Source: Solenopsis invicta (Eukaryota > Arthropoda > Insecta > Hymenoptera > Formicidae). Taken from it: a stretch of 64,000 bases of DNA. Below the pieces are notes generated by a model that did no database searches, was not told the DNA's origin, and saw only the letters and a list, made by a program, of their open reading frames with translations. Location of the stretch: the NCBI RefSeq assembly GCF_016802725.1, contig NC_052668.1, positions 11,353,001 to 11,417,000 of the forward strand, in the 5' to 3' direction. Position 1 is the first letter of the stretch, and each line of letters opens with the position of its first letter. Made by a program: the position numbers and the translations under genes. Positions 11,539 through 23,832 of the stretch are shown here, piece by piece.

Positions 11539-13130
11539 ATAAAAGAGGAGAGGGATCTTTCGTGGCATCCGAGGCGCGTAATAACAACGACCAGAGCCCT
11601 CCCTCTCCCGATCTCCGTAGACAATTTACGAGGGCAAAGTGGGTCATAAATGTAATTACGGCTAAATTATGATTATAGAGCTACCCCTTTGAGGACTGGC
11701 CTGTCTGTCTGCTGTGCTCTGCGGAGAGAAGGGCGGCAATGGCAGGCACGATACTTCCGACAGGAGTCTCTTTTCTTCGAATGTCGTGCGAATCGCGTGT
11801 TCGATTGTTCTTTATTGCGAGAGAAGAATAATCTTTCGATAACCGTCGATGATGACTTGCAATTGTACGCGGCTTCTTTTCTCGTCAGTGTCGCGCCGAT
11901 CGATGTAAATGTGCGTTAGTTGCCTGCGCAAAAACTGTCGGGTTATACTTATAAGTGGACTCACTTCGAGGCTCGCCCTTTGTACTCGAGTCTTGTTAAT
12001 CGATATATACACGTCACGTACGTGAAGCCCCGGTGAAGATTGAAAGGCGAGGAAGGAGGAGGAGAAAGAGGAGGCGCCGTATGCGCCGCGGAGGAGCACA
12101 AGGATCCTTATTAAAAATAATTCCCATGCGAGAGCGGGACCCTCCCCAAAACCCACCCACCTCTTCCCCGTTCGATTCTCCGTCAATTAAGAGGGGCCCC
12201 CTCGATTCGCCGTGAATCCAATTGGAAATAAAGATCATCTCGGCGCGCCCGGCGCTTTCCAACGCTTTCACAAGCTTTCGTAATCATAGAGTTTCGCGAT
12301 ATGCTTATTAAATCGGCCCGATCATCGGAGGTGCAGTTGTATCAAGGCACAACCTCGGAGGGGGTTTTCTCTTTTCTCGCTTCTCTCTATCACATCTCGT
12401 CGTTCGCCGTCTTTCTTCCATCTGTACGACCGTAGTTTCATGTTGATTTACGGTCATTCCGCATCGCGTTCACGAGAACGCATACGAGACATCGATAGCC
12501 ATCGCCCTCTAGCTTCGTCCGCTTCGACGCTTTCGCATTAGATGAAACGCGCAATGAGCCGACGGAAGGTCGAAATCGTAGCCGTCCGAATTCGTGCATG
12601 GCATTCTTTATTATACGTCCCTTAAATTGAATACCTTGCGCGTCAAATTACCACTTTTATTGTCATCTCCGGGCGAATCTCTTATTATCTCCCAGCATCT
12701 TTTTTATTCGAAATTAATTAATTAGTTGAAGTAAATGATTCATTTTATCGAATGTATTAAAACTTAAAGATTAATTGCATCAAGCAATTCTACTCTTGCA
12801 CTGTGCCCTGTGCGATCGGCAGCGTTTAAAAAGAGTTAATTCGCGTGAAGCTATCTTACACGCTTCTCGCCCGGTTTTCTCATTTAGCGTTCGTCATGCC
12901 GCCGCGCCGCCGAGGAATACACAGTCGGTGAGATCCCGTCTTCGGCCTAGCGTCTTCGCTACTGCAGGGCTCCATAGGTCAGAGCCGGGGGTCGAGCGTG
13001 ATTTTCCTGGCCCATCGTGTGCTACATCCGCGGCCACGCTTCGTTTCCTCCAGGTGAATCGCTTCGTCCATCCCTTGTCTCCCATTCGCTGTGTTTGCTC
13101 TTCGTTAGCGAAAGATGCAGCGGTGACGGA
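11539..13130. other. CpG-rich unique non-coding sequence
   Basis: No recognised exon. A pyrimidine-CAG|GTGAAT motif at 13041-13059 resembles a 3' splice site joined to a weak donor and is listed separately. A plus-strand frame of 121 codons (12775-13140) has no known domain. Confidence 0.5.
13036..13059 (+). promoter_or_regulatory. Weak tandem 3'/5' splice-site candidate
   Basis: GCTTCGTTTCCTCCAG is followed directly by GTGAAT (GT at 13054). The acceptor half is good; the donor half is poor because position +5 is not G. It is a lower-grade version of the motif at 25.8 kb. Confidence 0.2.
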
Positions 13131-13840
13131 AGAGGTCTGAACTATAAGCCAAAGTTCGTATAGATTATTCGTGAATCTTTGACAAGCTTCTCTTTCGTCC
13201 TTTTATATACATATGCCTGAACTAAACAATGTATAACTTTTATATTTATTTTTATAATTAATTTGTATCGTGCAGTATTCGCCGTTTCTTCGAATATCTT
13301 TTGCTAGTAGGAGACAAAAATTCAAGCAATTAAAGAAAACAGAAATATACTTCTTGCACGTCAGGAAATGACTTTGGAGGTACTCTAAAAAAAAAGACCA
13401 CTACACGTACCACGAAGTCTCGATATAAGATACGTTGTCGCCACCGAAAATGTTAACGTGACGCTATAGATGCGCTACGAACGCAACAGGGGGTTCCGCG
13501 TTTGCTACCAGCCGCTTTTTTATGATTATTTGGTGGCGTTATTACCGCTTGACCCGCCATTAAGCGGTTAAACGGGCCGAGGTGAGAGAGCTCCGGCCGC
13601 GCTCTTTACGACAGTCAGGGACACTCGCTTCCGACAGAGAGAGAGAGAGAGAAGAGACGAGAGGTCGGCTCGGTAGGCCCTATCGGTCCTTACACCTAAT
13701 TCATCCTGTATCTTCGTTACCACGCGAGTCAATTGGCTAAAAGACATCCGAGACCTTTGTAATGTGTCGAAAAATTACCTCGTTATGGTCATTTCGATTC
13801 GCAACCGAATTCCCCATCTGGATTCTTCTGTAAGAAGAAA
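13131..13840. other. Mixed AT- and GC-rich non-coding sequence
   Basis: An AT-rich part (to about 13400) is followed by unique sequence with a 7-bp inverted pair (ACCGCTT / AAGCGGT near 13544-13568) and a (GA)n run near 13636-13651. No gene recognised. Confidence 0.4.
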
Positions 13841-14860
13841 AAAGAGCAGTACGAATATATACTAGCGGATAATGTGTTGCGTATATAAGGGGGAGTTGCC
13901 GCATACGTACCACTTAAGTTATTTTTTATTATATTTCTCCATTTGGTACTAATTTGGTACTAATTTGTACGCAAATGAATGTTGGAAATTGTAGCATAAT
14001 GTTTCAGGAACTTATTACTACAATAACCTGACCAATTTTTTCACCAATAACAAATTAATTTATCATAAGTCTTCTTTCAAGATGCTGCAAAAAAGTGGTC
14101 ATCTTAAATCATATCTGAAGAGTCTCTTAAATCGTATTAGCTTTGAAAGTATTGAATTTATGAATTCAAATAATTTAAAATGTAAAGAAACACCAAATAA
14201 TCCTTATTATTGCTTACTTTATTGATAACTTATCGTAAAAAAATCAAACATTTAATAACTATTAATTAATAGTAATTAAATAGATAAGAAAATCAAACTG
14301 GGTTGAATTTATTTTTGTAATTGATCTTTTATTCATGCTGTTTGTTAGTTTTATTATCACTTGTTAATCTTACATTATCATTTATTGTATTAAAATCTGT
14401 GGCGGTACGATTCGGAAACTTGATAAAAATTTATAATCTTTGTAATAATTGTAAATGTGTATATACAATAAATATAAAATACTTTACAAAAAATGAATTC
14501 TCTCTTTTATAAAAATATAAAGTTTCAGTATATAAAATTGTATGATTACATTATTATCATCAATATAAATTGATCAAAAATTAAAATTTAATTTTTTTTA
14601 ATGTTATTCTTATCTATGAGAACAAAATACATGATTTATTAAACTTCTGTTTGTATTACTTATTTTTCATTTTCTTTATGTTTTTGTCATTAAATGTCCT
14701 ATCAAGTAAACATATGAAATATACGATTTAGATGACCAGTGCGTATTCACAACTCTCCCTATTAAAGCAATTGTATCACTTTTCGATTTTTGCTAATCAA
14801 ACGTGATACTAAAAAAATTGAAATGCATAGTTGTCTAATTTAATACACAAATGGGCTATT
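13841..14860. other. AT-rich island of about 1 kb, nature unknown
   Basis: Strongly AT-rich, with a short tandem (GGTACTAATTT twice near 13946-13968). A 63-codon hydrophobic frame (14321-14512) looks composition-driven. No terminal inverted repeats or match to other repeats in the window were found. An old transposon remnant is possible but not shown. Confidence 0.4.
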
Positions 14861-17020
14861 TTGTTCTTATCTTAATTAGTGTGACTTGTCACGAGTCATT
14901 CATGACTCGCCATATTCCTATTCGGCAGCAACAACTGCGAAATGTCTACGCGCGAAAATTACGAAAGCTCTTAGCGCCGTCGTGGAATCGACGTACGATT
15001 CGTGTCGCGACCGCTCCCGGTTGTCATCATCTGCTCCGAGACGGGACGACAGAGACGACGACGCTAAGCTCCCCGCCTTAATTCCATTTATCGGTACACT
15101 ATTTTTCGCGATCGCGGCATACATTAAGCCACCGTTGCAACACATAAGCCTCGCGGATGTACGGTTAGGCCCATGTTTCATTCATGAGCCATAAAGTTCC
15201 CGAGAACGATGGCGTGGACGCAGGGCTATGCGAAAGAGCCGCTTCGATCGCTACTTCCTCGATCTCTCGCAAACGCGCGAGCGGATTTTACGTATATATT
15301 CGAGCGAGTGTGTGTGTGCGTGCGTGCGTGCGTGCGTGCGTGCAACGGTAGGCAATGTCCACCGTTTTCCAATTATTTCAAGAATTATCGATCGCGCGTC
15401 ACGCGGTGCGAGATAATGAGACCGGTGTGGGTGCGCCGAGAAATATTCGCGCAGTTGCGAAGGGTGAGAGCGGGTTACCATAATCGTAAGTTATTGACAA
15501 TAAATGGCTATTGAATTGGAATTAACCGGGAAAGTTACGATCGGTTTCAGTTAGGCGGTGCGCAGTCGCGCTTCTCGCGTAAAATCCTACGTCCTTCCGC
15601 GAGATTATTAGACAGAAGCAGCTGGACTTTAACATTAAGTGCTTGCATAGAGTCTGTTATTACGCAAGCAAAACATGACTTATACCGTCGTTCCGGCCAA
15701 CGGCTCAATTACCATCTCGCACCAGATGTGTAATCGAGTAACCACGGAAATAACTGCGCTCGAACTGCTCTTCTTTCACGATGATGCGTCGATTTTCGCA
15801 TAAAAAGTCGCGCAGCGCAACGGTAAACGCGACCGGCCGGCCGGATGGAGATTAGATGACGAGATGGTGGCCGACAGTGGGCATCGGCCTTGCGGGAAAG
15901 GGCCGAGTAATAGTCGGCGATGCCGTCGCTCATTGTGGAAAACGACGTGTGGGTATCCGGATACGGAGGATGGATTCGCCGGAGTTCTCTACCCCGGTGG
16001 CTAACCGATGCGCGGCCTGTCTCATTTGCATTCACCCGGGAACTCGAATGCGGCAGTGGTTGCCGAGGAGCATGCTAGAAGAAAGGGAGAATAAGAGAGA
16101 AAGGAACGGGGGTTTTCTTGGCTCTCATCTCGTCGTGTATTCGTTTGTAAGGTCGACGCTTGCTGAACGCGTCGCGTCGCGTCGCCTCGTTTCCTCACGC
16201 TCTCACGAGCGCCCTTTTATTCCGTGATATGCAACGAGAGAATGTATGATCTCTCCTTCCTCATTCCATTTGAATCCGTCTTTTCACGGCGAAAACCGCG
16301 CTACTCACTCTATCTAGTTCCTTACGCTGCTCTGCACCGGTTTCGCCAGTGGATCCTTTACACGTAGGCGCGAGAGATAATCCTAAGTAAGCAATTCTGT
16401 CCGGTAGTACGTGTGACGTCGCTAATGGTCCTTATTGTTATTGTTAGCTGCCGCGCGATGCTCGTTTCTTCCGTGGCGTAACGTAGGCACACCTACGGGC
16501 GAAGAGAAGACGGTGAAGAGACTCCTCCGAAACGGCGAAGAGAACGGAGAGGAATAAAGAGAGAGAGAAAGAATAGAATACGCTATGTAACCCGGAGCTT
16601 TATAACAACGCTTTATGGCTCCGGGGTCGTCGTTTCGAGTTACACGAGTTACTCGCAGCACCGTGACCTATGACGCGGTTCCGGGACCAGCCGCGAGTTC
16701 CCTTATCTCGCAACCTTTCCCGTTTTCGTGGCTTCCCTCGCAAACCCCGTTATGACGATCGTTCATCATCCGCTTCCGCGCTTACCGCTCATTCGAGATC
16801 GATGATGCGATACGTGCCAAGTCCACAGAATTCCATCATGTTCACCGTTTGATACTTGTAGGTCCTCATTCCTACGATATCTTTGATCACAGTTAATAGA
16901 GGTATGGCTATTGTTAAAGTAGGACGAGTAGGACTGATATCGACAATGAAATCTATATGAAACAAGTTAATCGAACGGATGGCGATCCGTGATTAAAGTT
17001 TTAGCAGACCGTTTTTTATA
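14861..17020. other. CpG-rich unique non-coding sequence
   Basis: It holds a (GTGC)n microsatellite (15308-15343), and its other open frames match no family I know. Confidence 0.5.
15308..15343 (+). repeat. (GT)n(GTGC)n microsatellite
   Basis: A GT run passes into GTGC tetranucleotides. The strictly alternating purine-pyrimidine tract could adopt Z-DNA. Confidence 0.95.
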
Positions 17021-17028
17021 TATATGTA

Positions 17029-17903
17029 TAGGATATGGTTGCCGATATCGCACCGGCTCCTAAATCGCACCACCTCGCGTAATAAGTTTAACCACAGTAT
17101 TCGTACATTCTTTGTGAAATTATTTGGGAACTACATAACATTATTATCATCCTTTATTGAACTCAACATGTTAAGAACAATAGAAATTTTGTTATTAATA
17201 TTTATAGAAAAATCGTAACTTTGCTGCTATTTTTCAACATACTTCGTAGCTTGATTGTAAAAAAGGTAAAATAAATAATCTAAGTTTTAATCATTTGTTA
17301 TGATTACAATATTATTAAAATTAGATTAACAAAGTTCAAATAACTTTGTGCTCTCATTTTTAAATTAAATTAATAGAGTTTTACAAAATGCTTTAGTCTT
17401 CTAAATTGCACCAATGTTTTGATGTTTATGTAGTTATATACATAAAATATAATAATTACACAGAGCATACATTATAACAATATTACCGTAATGTAGCAAT
17501 GTTATTGTAATATTATTGAAAAATTGATTATCGTTTTGATGACATTGATGGAAACTGTATTTAGTTTACGGTATTTATCTTCAATATTAATAAAATTATG
17601 CTTATCTAACGCATTTTTGCTCGAGGAGAAAGAATCTAGCAAAAAAAGTGTCGCTTTACCCCAAAAAAATATTAACCTGTAGTGATTTAGAAGACCGGTT
17701 GCGCCAATCGCATTATTTGAAGGCTTCTTAAAAATCGTTATTTAAAAATTTATGACAATACATAAAATTCTGAAAAAAAATAAATTTAAAAGGAGAAATG
17801 TTGTATCTTATGTTATGAGTGAGAAAATAAAAAATATTCCTCATAATTTCTTAGTTATAAGCCTTTATGTTAAAAGTGATGCGATTTCGGCAACCTTACT
17901 CTA
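17029..17903 (+). mobile_element. MITE-A copy 2, full-length non-autonomous DNA transposon
   Basis: This 875-bp AT-rich element runs between TA dinucleotides. Its left end reads TA-GGATATGGTTGCCGATATC and its right end, reversed, TA-GAGTAAGGTTGCCGAAATC, so the terminal inverted repeats share GGTTGCCGA and the bases around it. It aligns along its whole length with the copy at 48748-49620, including the internal palindromic stretch rich in AACAATATTA (about 17470-17515). It contains no transposase frame. TA targets and roughly 15-25 bp terminal repeats point to the Tc1/mariner superfamily in the broad sense, but that is inferred from the ends alone. Confidence 0.88.
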
Positions 17904-19393
17904 TATCTCAAAAGAAATTGCCATATCCGGGATCATCGCTTGTCCTTCGAGACGAAAAAATTCCGCTGACGCTGCCTTACGGTAGAAGTAACGTGTTAAG
18001 AATCACGGCACTTCCAGTGTCGGTTGGGGGGAGAAATCCGAGGCAGATGATAGTCGATAGTTCAAACGACCTCGGGCTTCGGATGAGTTTAAGGAAGACG
18101 CGTGCGACGGGGGAGGCGAGCGACGGAACGCGAACAACGAGACGGGGAATCTTATCGAGATTCCTGATGGCGGCCTTGCCCATCGATTTATCATTCTCGC
18201 ATAATAGGCTCGCGCGGAGCGGATATTCCGGAGCACGCGGGAGAAGGAAGGATCATCGTCCTCCCTCCCGCTCGGACCTTCCTCCGTGATGAGAATCCCG
18301 TGGCGGCGGAAGGGGTGGCGTTGAACACCTCATTCTCGCAGTTCGCTCTTTTCTCCGTGTGAGAAACTCGATCCAATCTTCGGACTGGGATCAATGTAGA
18401 GCGCACAGAGCATTCGTCTACCCCTTAAACATGCATTTCGCGACCGGTCAGGGACTTCCTCGTCGCCCGGCCGTAACGTTTCCCGCGGCCAGAAACTCGA
18501 ACTCCTCTCTTCTCTCTGTCGAAGAGCCAAAGGCGAACCGGATACCGGAGCCATTCGCTCGCGCGAGTCGGATCACCCTTGATCATCCACGAGGAGTCGT
18601 GATGGACTGGGCCTTCGGGAATTTTTCTCGCATTGTCGCGTATCTGATTACAATGGACGGCGAGAGAGAATTCGCTTCTGGCAGAATATCTCGTGCGATT
18701 GCGAGTCCTTGCTGTGTATCGATAATACACGCGTACTGACAAATTGATTACTTTGTGCCTCTTTCAAAAATGTATCGCAGAACATTTTTGAGAAATTTAA
18801 ATTCCCGTGTCAAATCTGTGATAACTATTATATATCAAGCTATTTCAATCTGGCTCGTATATCTTGATAGCGCTCGTTGAAGCTGGGATGGTAAGGTGCT
18901 GATGGGAAAAGGAGTTTTATTGCTCTTTTTCGAAGTCTCCCATTGGGTCCCGGGCTGGTCGCGAAAGTGACAGCGGCAAAAAGCTCGCCGTCCAGTTTAA
19001 AGGCGATAAATATCAAATGCAATATCAACGGGTGCGCGCGGGTATGCATCTCGCCGAATGGCCTTGCAGTCGACGGCCATCGCTCAACAAGATTCTTGAT
19101 AGGAATAACTCGGACTCGGAGTATAAATCGCAAGAGCGCGAGCGCGCGCCGTAAAAAATGTATAACACGATCGAAACTTGATATTCCACGAAATCTCGCC
19201 CTAGAAATAAATCATTTCCATTAAGTTTGACACTTAGTCCACCGCGATAAATTCGATGACGGATGAGCGGCGCGAAAAATTCGCCGGCTCTCGACGTATA
19301 GGCTCGCGCGAGAACAATTTCGGAGAGGAGAGGCGAAAGCGAAAGAGGCAGATGGAGAGGATCAGGATATTCCAGCTCGGATTCTCGTAGCCT

Positions 19394-19433
19394 GGGGGCG
19401 GGGGAGGAAGACCCCCTTCCCCCCTGGAGGGGG
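19394..19433 (+). other. Clustered G5 and C5-6 runs (quadruplex / hairpin motif)
   Basis: Within 40 nt there are three G5 runs and two C runs of 5 and 6. G-runs on one strand beside C-runs on the same strand permit either hairpins or quadruplex structures. Confidence 0.6.
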
Positions 19434-19724
19434 AGGCACGCCGCAATGACATACAGACCCAACGTACGTAACTTCGCCGGTTGTTTCTCCCTCTTTCGCG
19501 CCCATCCACCTCCACACCCCCCGTCCGTCGCCGTCCCTCCCGTGAAACGGCCATATTTTTTTGTGCCCCGCAATTATTCGTCTCAAATTACCGGTCCGGA
19601 CTGTAGTCGCGGAAAACTTATAATGCCGCAACGCTCTATACGAGGTGTAGTACCGGCGCTGCCCGTCGGCGTAATAAAAAGGTCGCTTCAAATACAACCG
19701 TCGAATGCTCGGTCATGAGAGAGC

Positions 19725-19787
19725 ATGGCGGCGGCGGCGGCGGCGCTGAAAGGAAAAAAATGTCTTCCTCGATATATACGCTGCTGA
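19725..19787 (+). other. Tiny open frame starting in a GCG repeat
   Basis: ATG is followed by six GCG codons, then a short tail ending at TGA: 20 codons, Met-Ala6-Leu-Lys-Gly-Lys-Lys and so on. The frame is largely the (GGC)n microsatellite at 19727-19745. I list it because small open frames fall below usual thresholds. There is no evidence of translation, and chance is the likeliest explanation. Confidence 0.1.
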
Positions 19788-21171
19788 GCTTTGATGCCTC
19801 GTCCTCGTGCGTGTTCACGCCGATTTACATTGAGCAACGTGAAATTGTTGCACCACAGCTGACCATGCGCGCCGATATCAATTAAGAGGCAGGTGGCCGG
19901 AGAGAAGGTGCAGTGGATTTCTCGTGAGATTGTCTACTATCCGCACAAATTACTATACGCGAGGCGTATTTACAGCTAAATTCGAGTGTTTGACGAGCTC
20001 GACTGACGGATGAAAGATCTATGTGTCAATGCTAGATCGTCTCGGAGTTACAGTAATCTCGGATCATTACAGTCTCAATTGTCGATTTGTTTGTTTGTTG
20101 GTATAATGATCACGGTTCCGCCAACATATGCGATTTCTCGAGTCGTGATGTACGATCGAAGGGCACGCAAAAAGCGGCTGAGGAGTGCCGCCAGGTCTTA
20201 CATAATCTCTTGGGATATACTCCCGACCGATCTTTTTTCTCGGCTCTTCTCTCTCTCCGTTTTATTTCTTCTCCCGCCCTCTTTCCTGCATTCCGTATCT
20301 TTCCGTACTCGCTTTCTCTGCCCTCCTCTCTCGCTATTCGCTCCTTCAAAAGGGTGTCCCTCTCGCGCGCGGGCACACCGGAACCCCGTAATTTGTCCGA
20401 CGACGCGTAAACTAAGCACTGTGGGAAGAAAGGATGCCGATCGGAATCGACCGAAATTATGATTTAGAGCGTTCTCGGGTCTTCCTTCGCGTACGCGTGC
20501 ACACATGCACGCGCGTCTCCGTAGACCGGGGCCTATACGCGTGTGTGCGCGTCTTCTGTGACTCGTGGTGTTCCGTGGAAACGTTTCCTCGAAGTAATCA
20601 TCATTACATACCTTATCGCCGTTACGTAGCGCGTCCCGTCGCTGTCTAGGCTATAAGGGCTCCGCGTGTCCCTTTCCGAGGCGCAAACTAGGACACTTGG
20701 CGTAGCGACACATAAAACTTCCCAACAGCGAACGGACAAAGGAACGACGCGAACCGTTTGAGACGAAAAAGAAAAAAAAAAATATATAGGACCGCTCGTT
20801 CGGAATATCTTCCTCTTTTTCTCCCTTCCGCGAACCGTTACGAGTAATTGGTTCTCTAGAACGCGATTCCTGGATTCCACAGCGCGTTCCAATGCAAAGA
20901 TATAAAACACTGGGCATTTCCGTAATCGCAGCGCGGCCGGCCACGGTGCCTTCGCGCGCGTTCCAGGGTCGGGCCTTGGTAAGCAGCCATTGTTTCCACG
21001 GCGCGATCGTTATACGGCGGTGTGAATCGGCGAGGGCAATCGTGAGCCATCGAGAGAGGATCGCGCCGAGGGTACTTTCGAAATCAAGACTTGGAGCCGT
21101 AAATACTTGGGGTGCGGGGAAGGGCATAGAATCGATGCCTAACTGATTTTCATAGATTCTCACGAGGCTCT

Positions 21172-21176
<5 letters not shown>

Positions 21177-21202
<26 letters not shown>
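21177..21202 (+). repeat. (TC)13 microsatellite
   Basis: An uninterrupted TC run, preceded by a CTTTTT-interrupted stretch. Confidence 0.97.
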
Positions 21203-21450
21203 GGGAGAGGAATCGCCGTTGCGCAAAAACAATCCATCCATTATATGCGCGTATATTCCCGCATATAATCGCATACTCCCAGGAACTTCTTCTATCGTTT
21301 CTTAGTATCCGCGCGATGTAAAATCTGTCGCTCGCCGCCAGTCCATTAATTGAGCCGTTTATTTCGGAAGTTGTACGGCGCATCGATCAAGCGTTTACAT
21401 TAAAATATTTTCTGTAAAGAAATCATGTATGCGCATAACTTGTTGAAAAT

Positions 21451-21480
21451 ATTTTGCAGCTGTCCGACCGGCAGGTACGT
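21451..21480 (+). other. Candidate 15-nt microexon between splice-like signals
   Basis: ATTTTGCAG (21451-21459) is followed by 15 nt (21460-21474) and then CAG|GTACGTGAGT. The 15 nt would read Leu-Ser-Asp-Arg-Gln in one frame. The acceptor has a poor pyrimidine tract; the donor is good. No neighbouring exons are visible, so I regard this as speculative. Confidence 0.15.
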
Positions 21481-21699
21481 GAGTAACGTTTCTTAATCTT
21501 TGCAATACTCGTAAATGAGGCACGTCGTTTCGGCAGCATCTCTTCACTCACAGGTTTTGCTGCGCGGAACATTTATCTCCTTCACCGACAGCGGCGGAAG
21601 GTGCCCACGGACGGTGCACAAAGTAGTTCTTCTCTTTCGTGTTCGCGGCGAACGCGTGTTTGTGGATCATTTTTTCCACCGCGTGTAAAAATTTCAGTG

Positions 21700-22660
21700 T
21701 AGAATTACATGATGTACAGAGAGAAACATTATCACGTGATTCTTAACATCAGCTGTTGCGACAGGAAAAAAGATAATTCAATCAATTTGGTAGTAATGTA
21801 TTTCTTAGAACAACGATGGCTGAATCGTAACGTAACTGTTTCGATCCTTTATTATTCTTCACTACTTTTTTACTCATAAAAGGTCGCTGACAAAAAATAC
21901 TTGTGTTTTTAAAAGTTTCTAGGTTTTAAAGAAAATCTGAAAAAATTCCGGCACATTCCTTTCAACGTTCAAGAACATGATTTTATAATAATATGACTTG
22001 AAATGATCCAGATTTTTTATTTCTTTTTTTTTATTTATTCATTTCTTTGTGTTCGAATTTGAAACAGAATCGACAAAATTAATTATTGAACTGAAAAATT
22101 TATAGCTTTTTTTCTACGTGCTTAAAAAATCCTTTTAGCTTCAAATAGTCGAGGGCATTTATTAAAAAGAAATAGTGTAATAGTCCTTCTTCAGAAAAGT
22201 ATAATTATTTGACAAAGTAAAAATCAGTAATTTTGGTTTGTGGAAAATAAGAAAAAAAGTAATATAAAATCAAAAAAACACTTTTTTACAAAAAAATTAG
22301 TATTTTATTATAAAATTGTTTATTCAAAAATTTTTATCACATTTTAATGCATTTCTTCGTAAAGGTAAAAGGTGTTTTGTTTTATCAAACTTATGATCTA
22401 ATCGAATTGTAATGCATTAATTTATATATGTTCTGGACATAAAAGACTAAAAAACATGATTCATGTGTACACACGAAAAATAATTCTCTGATACTGATAA
22501 TTGCAACTTTCACCTGTTGCTACACAAAAACAAAAAATACGACGTTATTTGGCTAATGAGTTCTTCCTATCAACTTTTTTTGGAAAGGGAAACCGATCCT
22601 TTTCATTTACCGTGTATCGCATAACTCAAAATTGAAAATTCGTCGGGGTTTTTAAATCCC
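21700..22660 (+). mobile_element. AT-rich island containing repeat R-D copy 1 (about 22049-22440)
   Basis: Within this island, 22049-22345 aligns with the reverse complement of 35565-35890. Colinear anchors are a TCGAATTTGA-type block at 22049-22080, CTTCAAATAGTCGA at 22139-22152, AGTATAATTATTTGA at 22199-22213 and TTTTGGTTT near 22231. Spacing between anchors is conserved. No protein domain is seen. The family is a dispersed repeat, probably transposon-derived. The ends in this copy are not defined. Confidence 0.65.
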
Positions 22661-22988
22661 CCAAGCAGCCACGGAGAACGTAAATAGTAGCATTGTTATA
22701 TCTTCGTGAAAGCATCCTAACTACGATGCGAAATGACTCTCGGCTGATAGGAAAACAAAAAAAAATTCTGTTATTGGACAAAGTTGCGTGAAACATGAAA
22801 CGTCATCTCGTATCTACTTCTCTCCGTTATCCCCCTAATGACGTTGTAACGGTTGAGGGCCGACAATGAGATTATCGCGGGATAGTCCCGTACATTCGTT
22901 CCATCGAGATGGTTAATTCTTCATATCCGCCAAAGAATATTCTCTCGGTGCTGTACGCCGAACGTATATGCGTTTCTCTCGCACGATC

Positions 22989-22993
<5 letters not shown>

Positions 22994-23038
<45 letters not shown>
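22994..23038 (+). repeat. (AT)22 microsatellite
   Basis: About 45 nt of uninterrupted AT dinucleotides, able to form a cruciform or act as an unwinding element. Confidence 0.97.
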
Positions 23039-23043
<5 letters not shown>

Positions 23044-23226
23044 CGTGCGCGATCGATACCTGACGAGTGTGCAGGCGAGAAATTAGCGTCGATCGGAGAT
23101 AACCTGCGATTTCTACACGTTAGTGAATTATAGTTTTGTAACGCGGAGGGATAGTCCGGCACCGTTCTCACGCGTAACTCTTACTTCCAGGGAGTTTTAC
23201 GCGGAGGAACGGGGGAATACGTACGT

Positions 23227-23246
23227 ACAACGTTGCGCAACGTTGT
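23227..23246. repeat. Perfect 20-bp palindrome
   Basis: ACAACGTTGC is followed directly by its exact reverse complement GCAACGTTGT with no spacer. It could be a dimeric protein site or a chance palindrome. Confidence 0.9.
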
Positions 23247-23813
23247 TGGTTTATTAAATACCAAATTGAATCGCAAATATTTTACGTTATAGCGCGGAAG
23301 ACGTGCATGCGTTTTACGACCGTCTAACGTGGATACGACGTGTTAATGATGATTTGACGTACATTTAACTATCGTAACGTTTATAAGCTCACGATGTCAC
23401 GTACGTCGCGATGATCTCTCTCTCTTCTCCTCTTTCTACTCGGATCGTAAAACTCTCGAATTCTTTCGGAGGAACTATGAGTCACTCGGTGTTACGTACT
23501 CGTTAGCTTCTTCGTTCTTCTTAGCTCGGCGTGAAAGCGGCTCGGCGCGGCGGTTTTAAGCCGCTGGCATTCGCGGCGACGACGTCGACGGGGTTAATAT
23601 CGAGCTATAAATCAGATCGCATTTGATCGCCGCGCGAGTGCCCCTTTTTTCCGGAATAGCGAGTACTTTAATCCCGGCGGGGTTAACGCGCTCGGACGAT
23701 ACGGACTAACTGGACACTCGTGCAAAAAATCGCGCGCAAGCCGCGGCTATACAACCGGACGTTGCTCGCAGCTCGATTAAATCGCCGTAGAGAAAAAAAG
23801 AAAAAAAACAGAA

Positions 23814-23832
23814 AGAGAGAGAGAGAGAGAGA
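23814..23832 (+). repeat. (AG)n microsatellite
   Basis: An AG run of about 19 nt inside a purine-rich context beginning near 23790. Confidence 0.9.

Larger units (their letters stand above)
17904..21420. other. CpG-rich unique non-coding sequence
   Basis: It contains a G/C-run cluster at 19394-19433, a GGC repeat at 19727-19745 preceded by an ATG, and a (TC)13 run at 21177-21202. Several open frames of 100-210 codons on both strands overlap each other and lack domains. No exon is supported. Confidence 0.5.

Noticed and set aside
11296..11647. Ser-, Arg- and Val-homopolymer frames
   Set aside because: All three minus-strand frames are open because of the GAC/GAA triplet array; this is a microsatellite signature.
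19725..19787. Poly-Ala small ORF as a functional microprotein
   Set aside because: Six of 20 codons are the GGC repeat and there is no conservation evidence. Kept only as a low-confidence feature.
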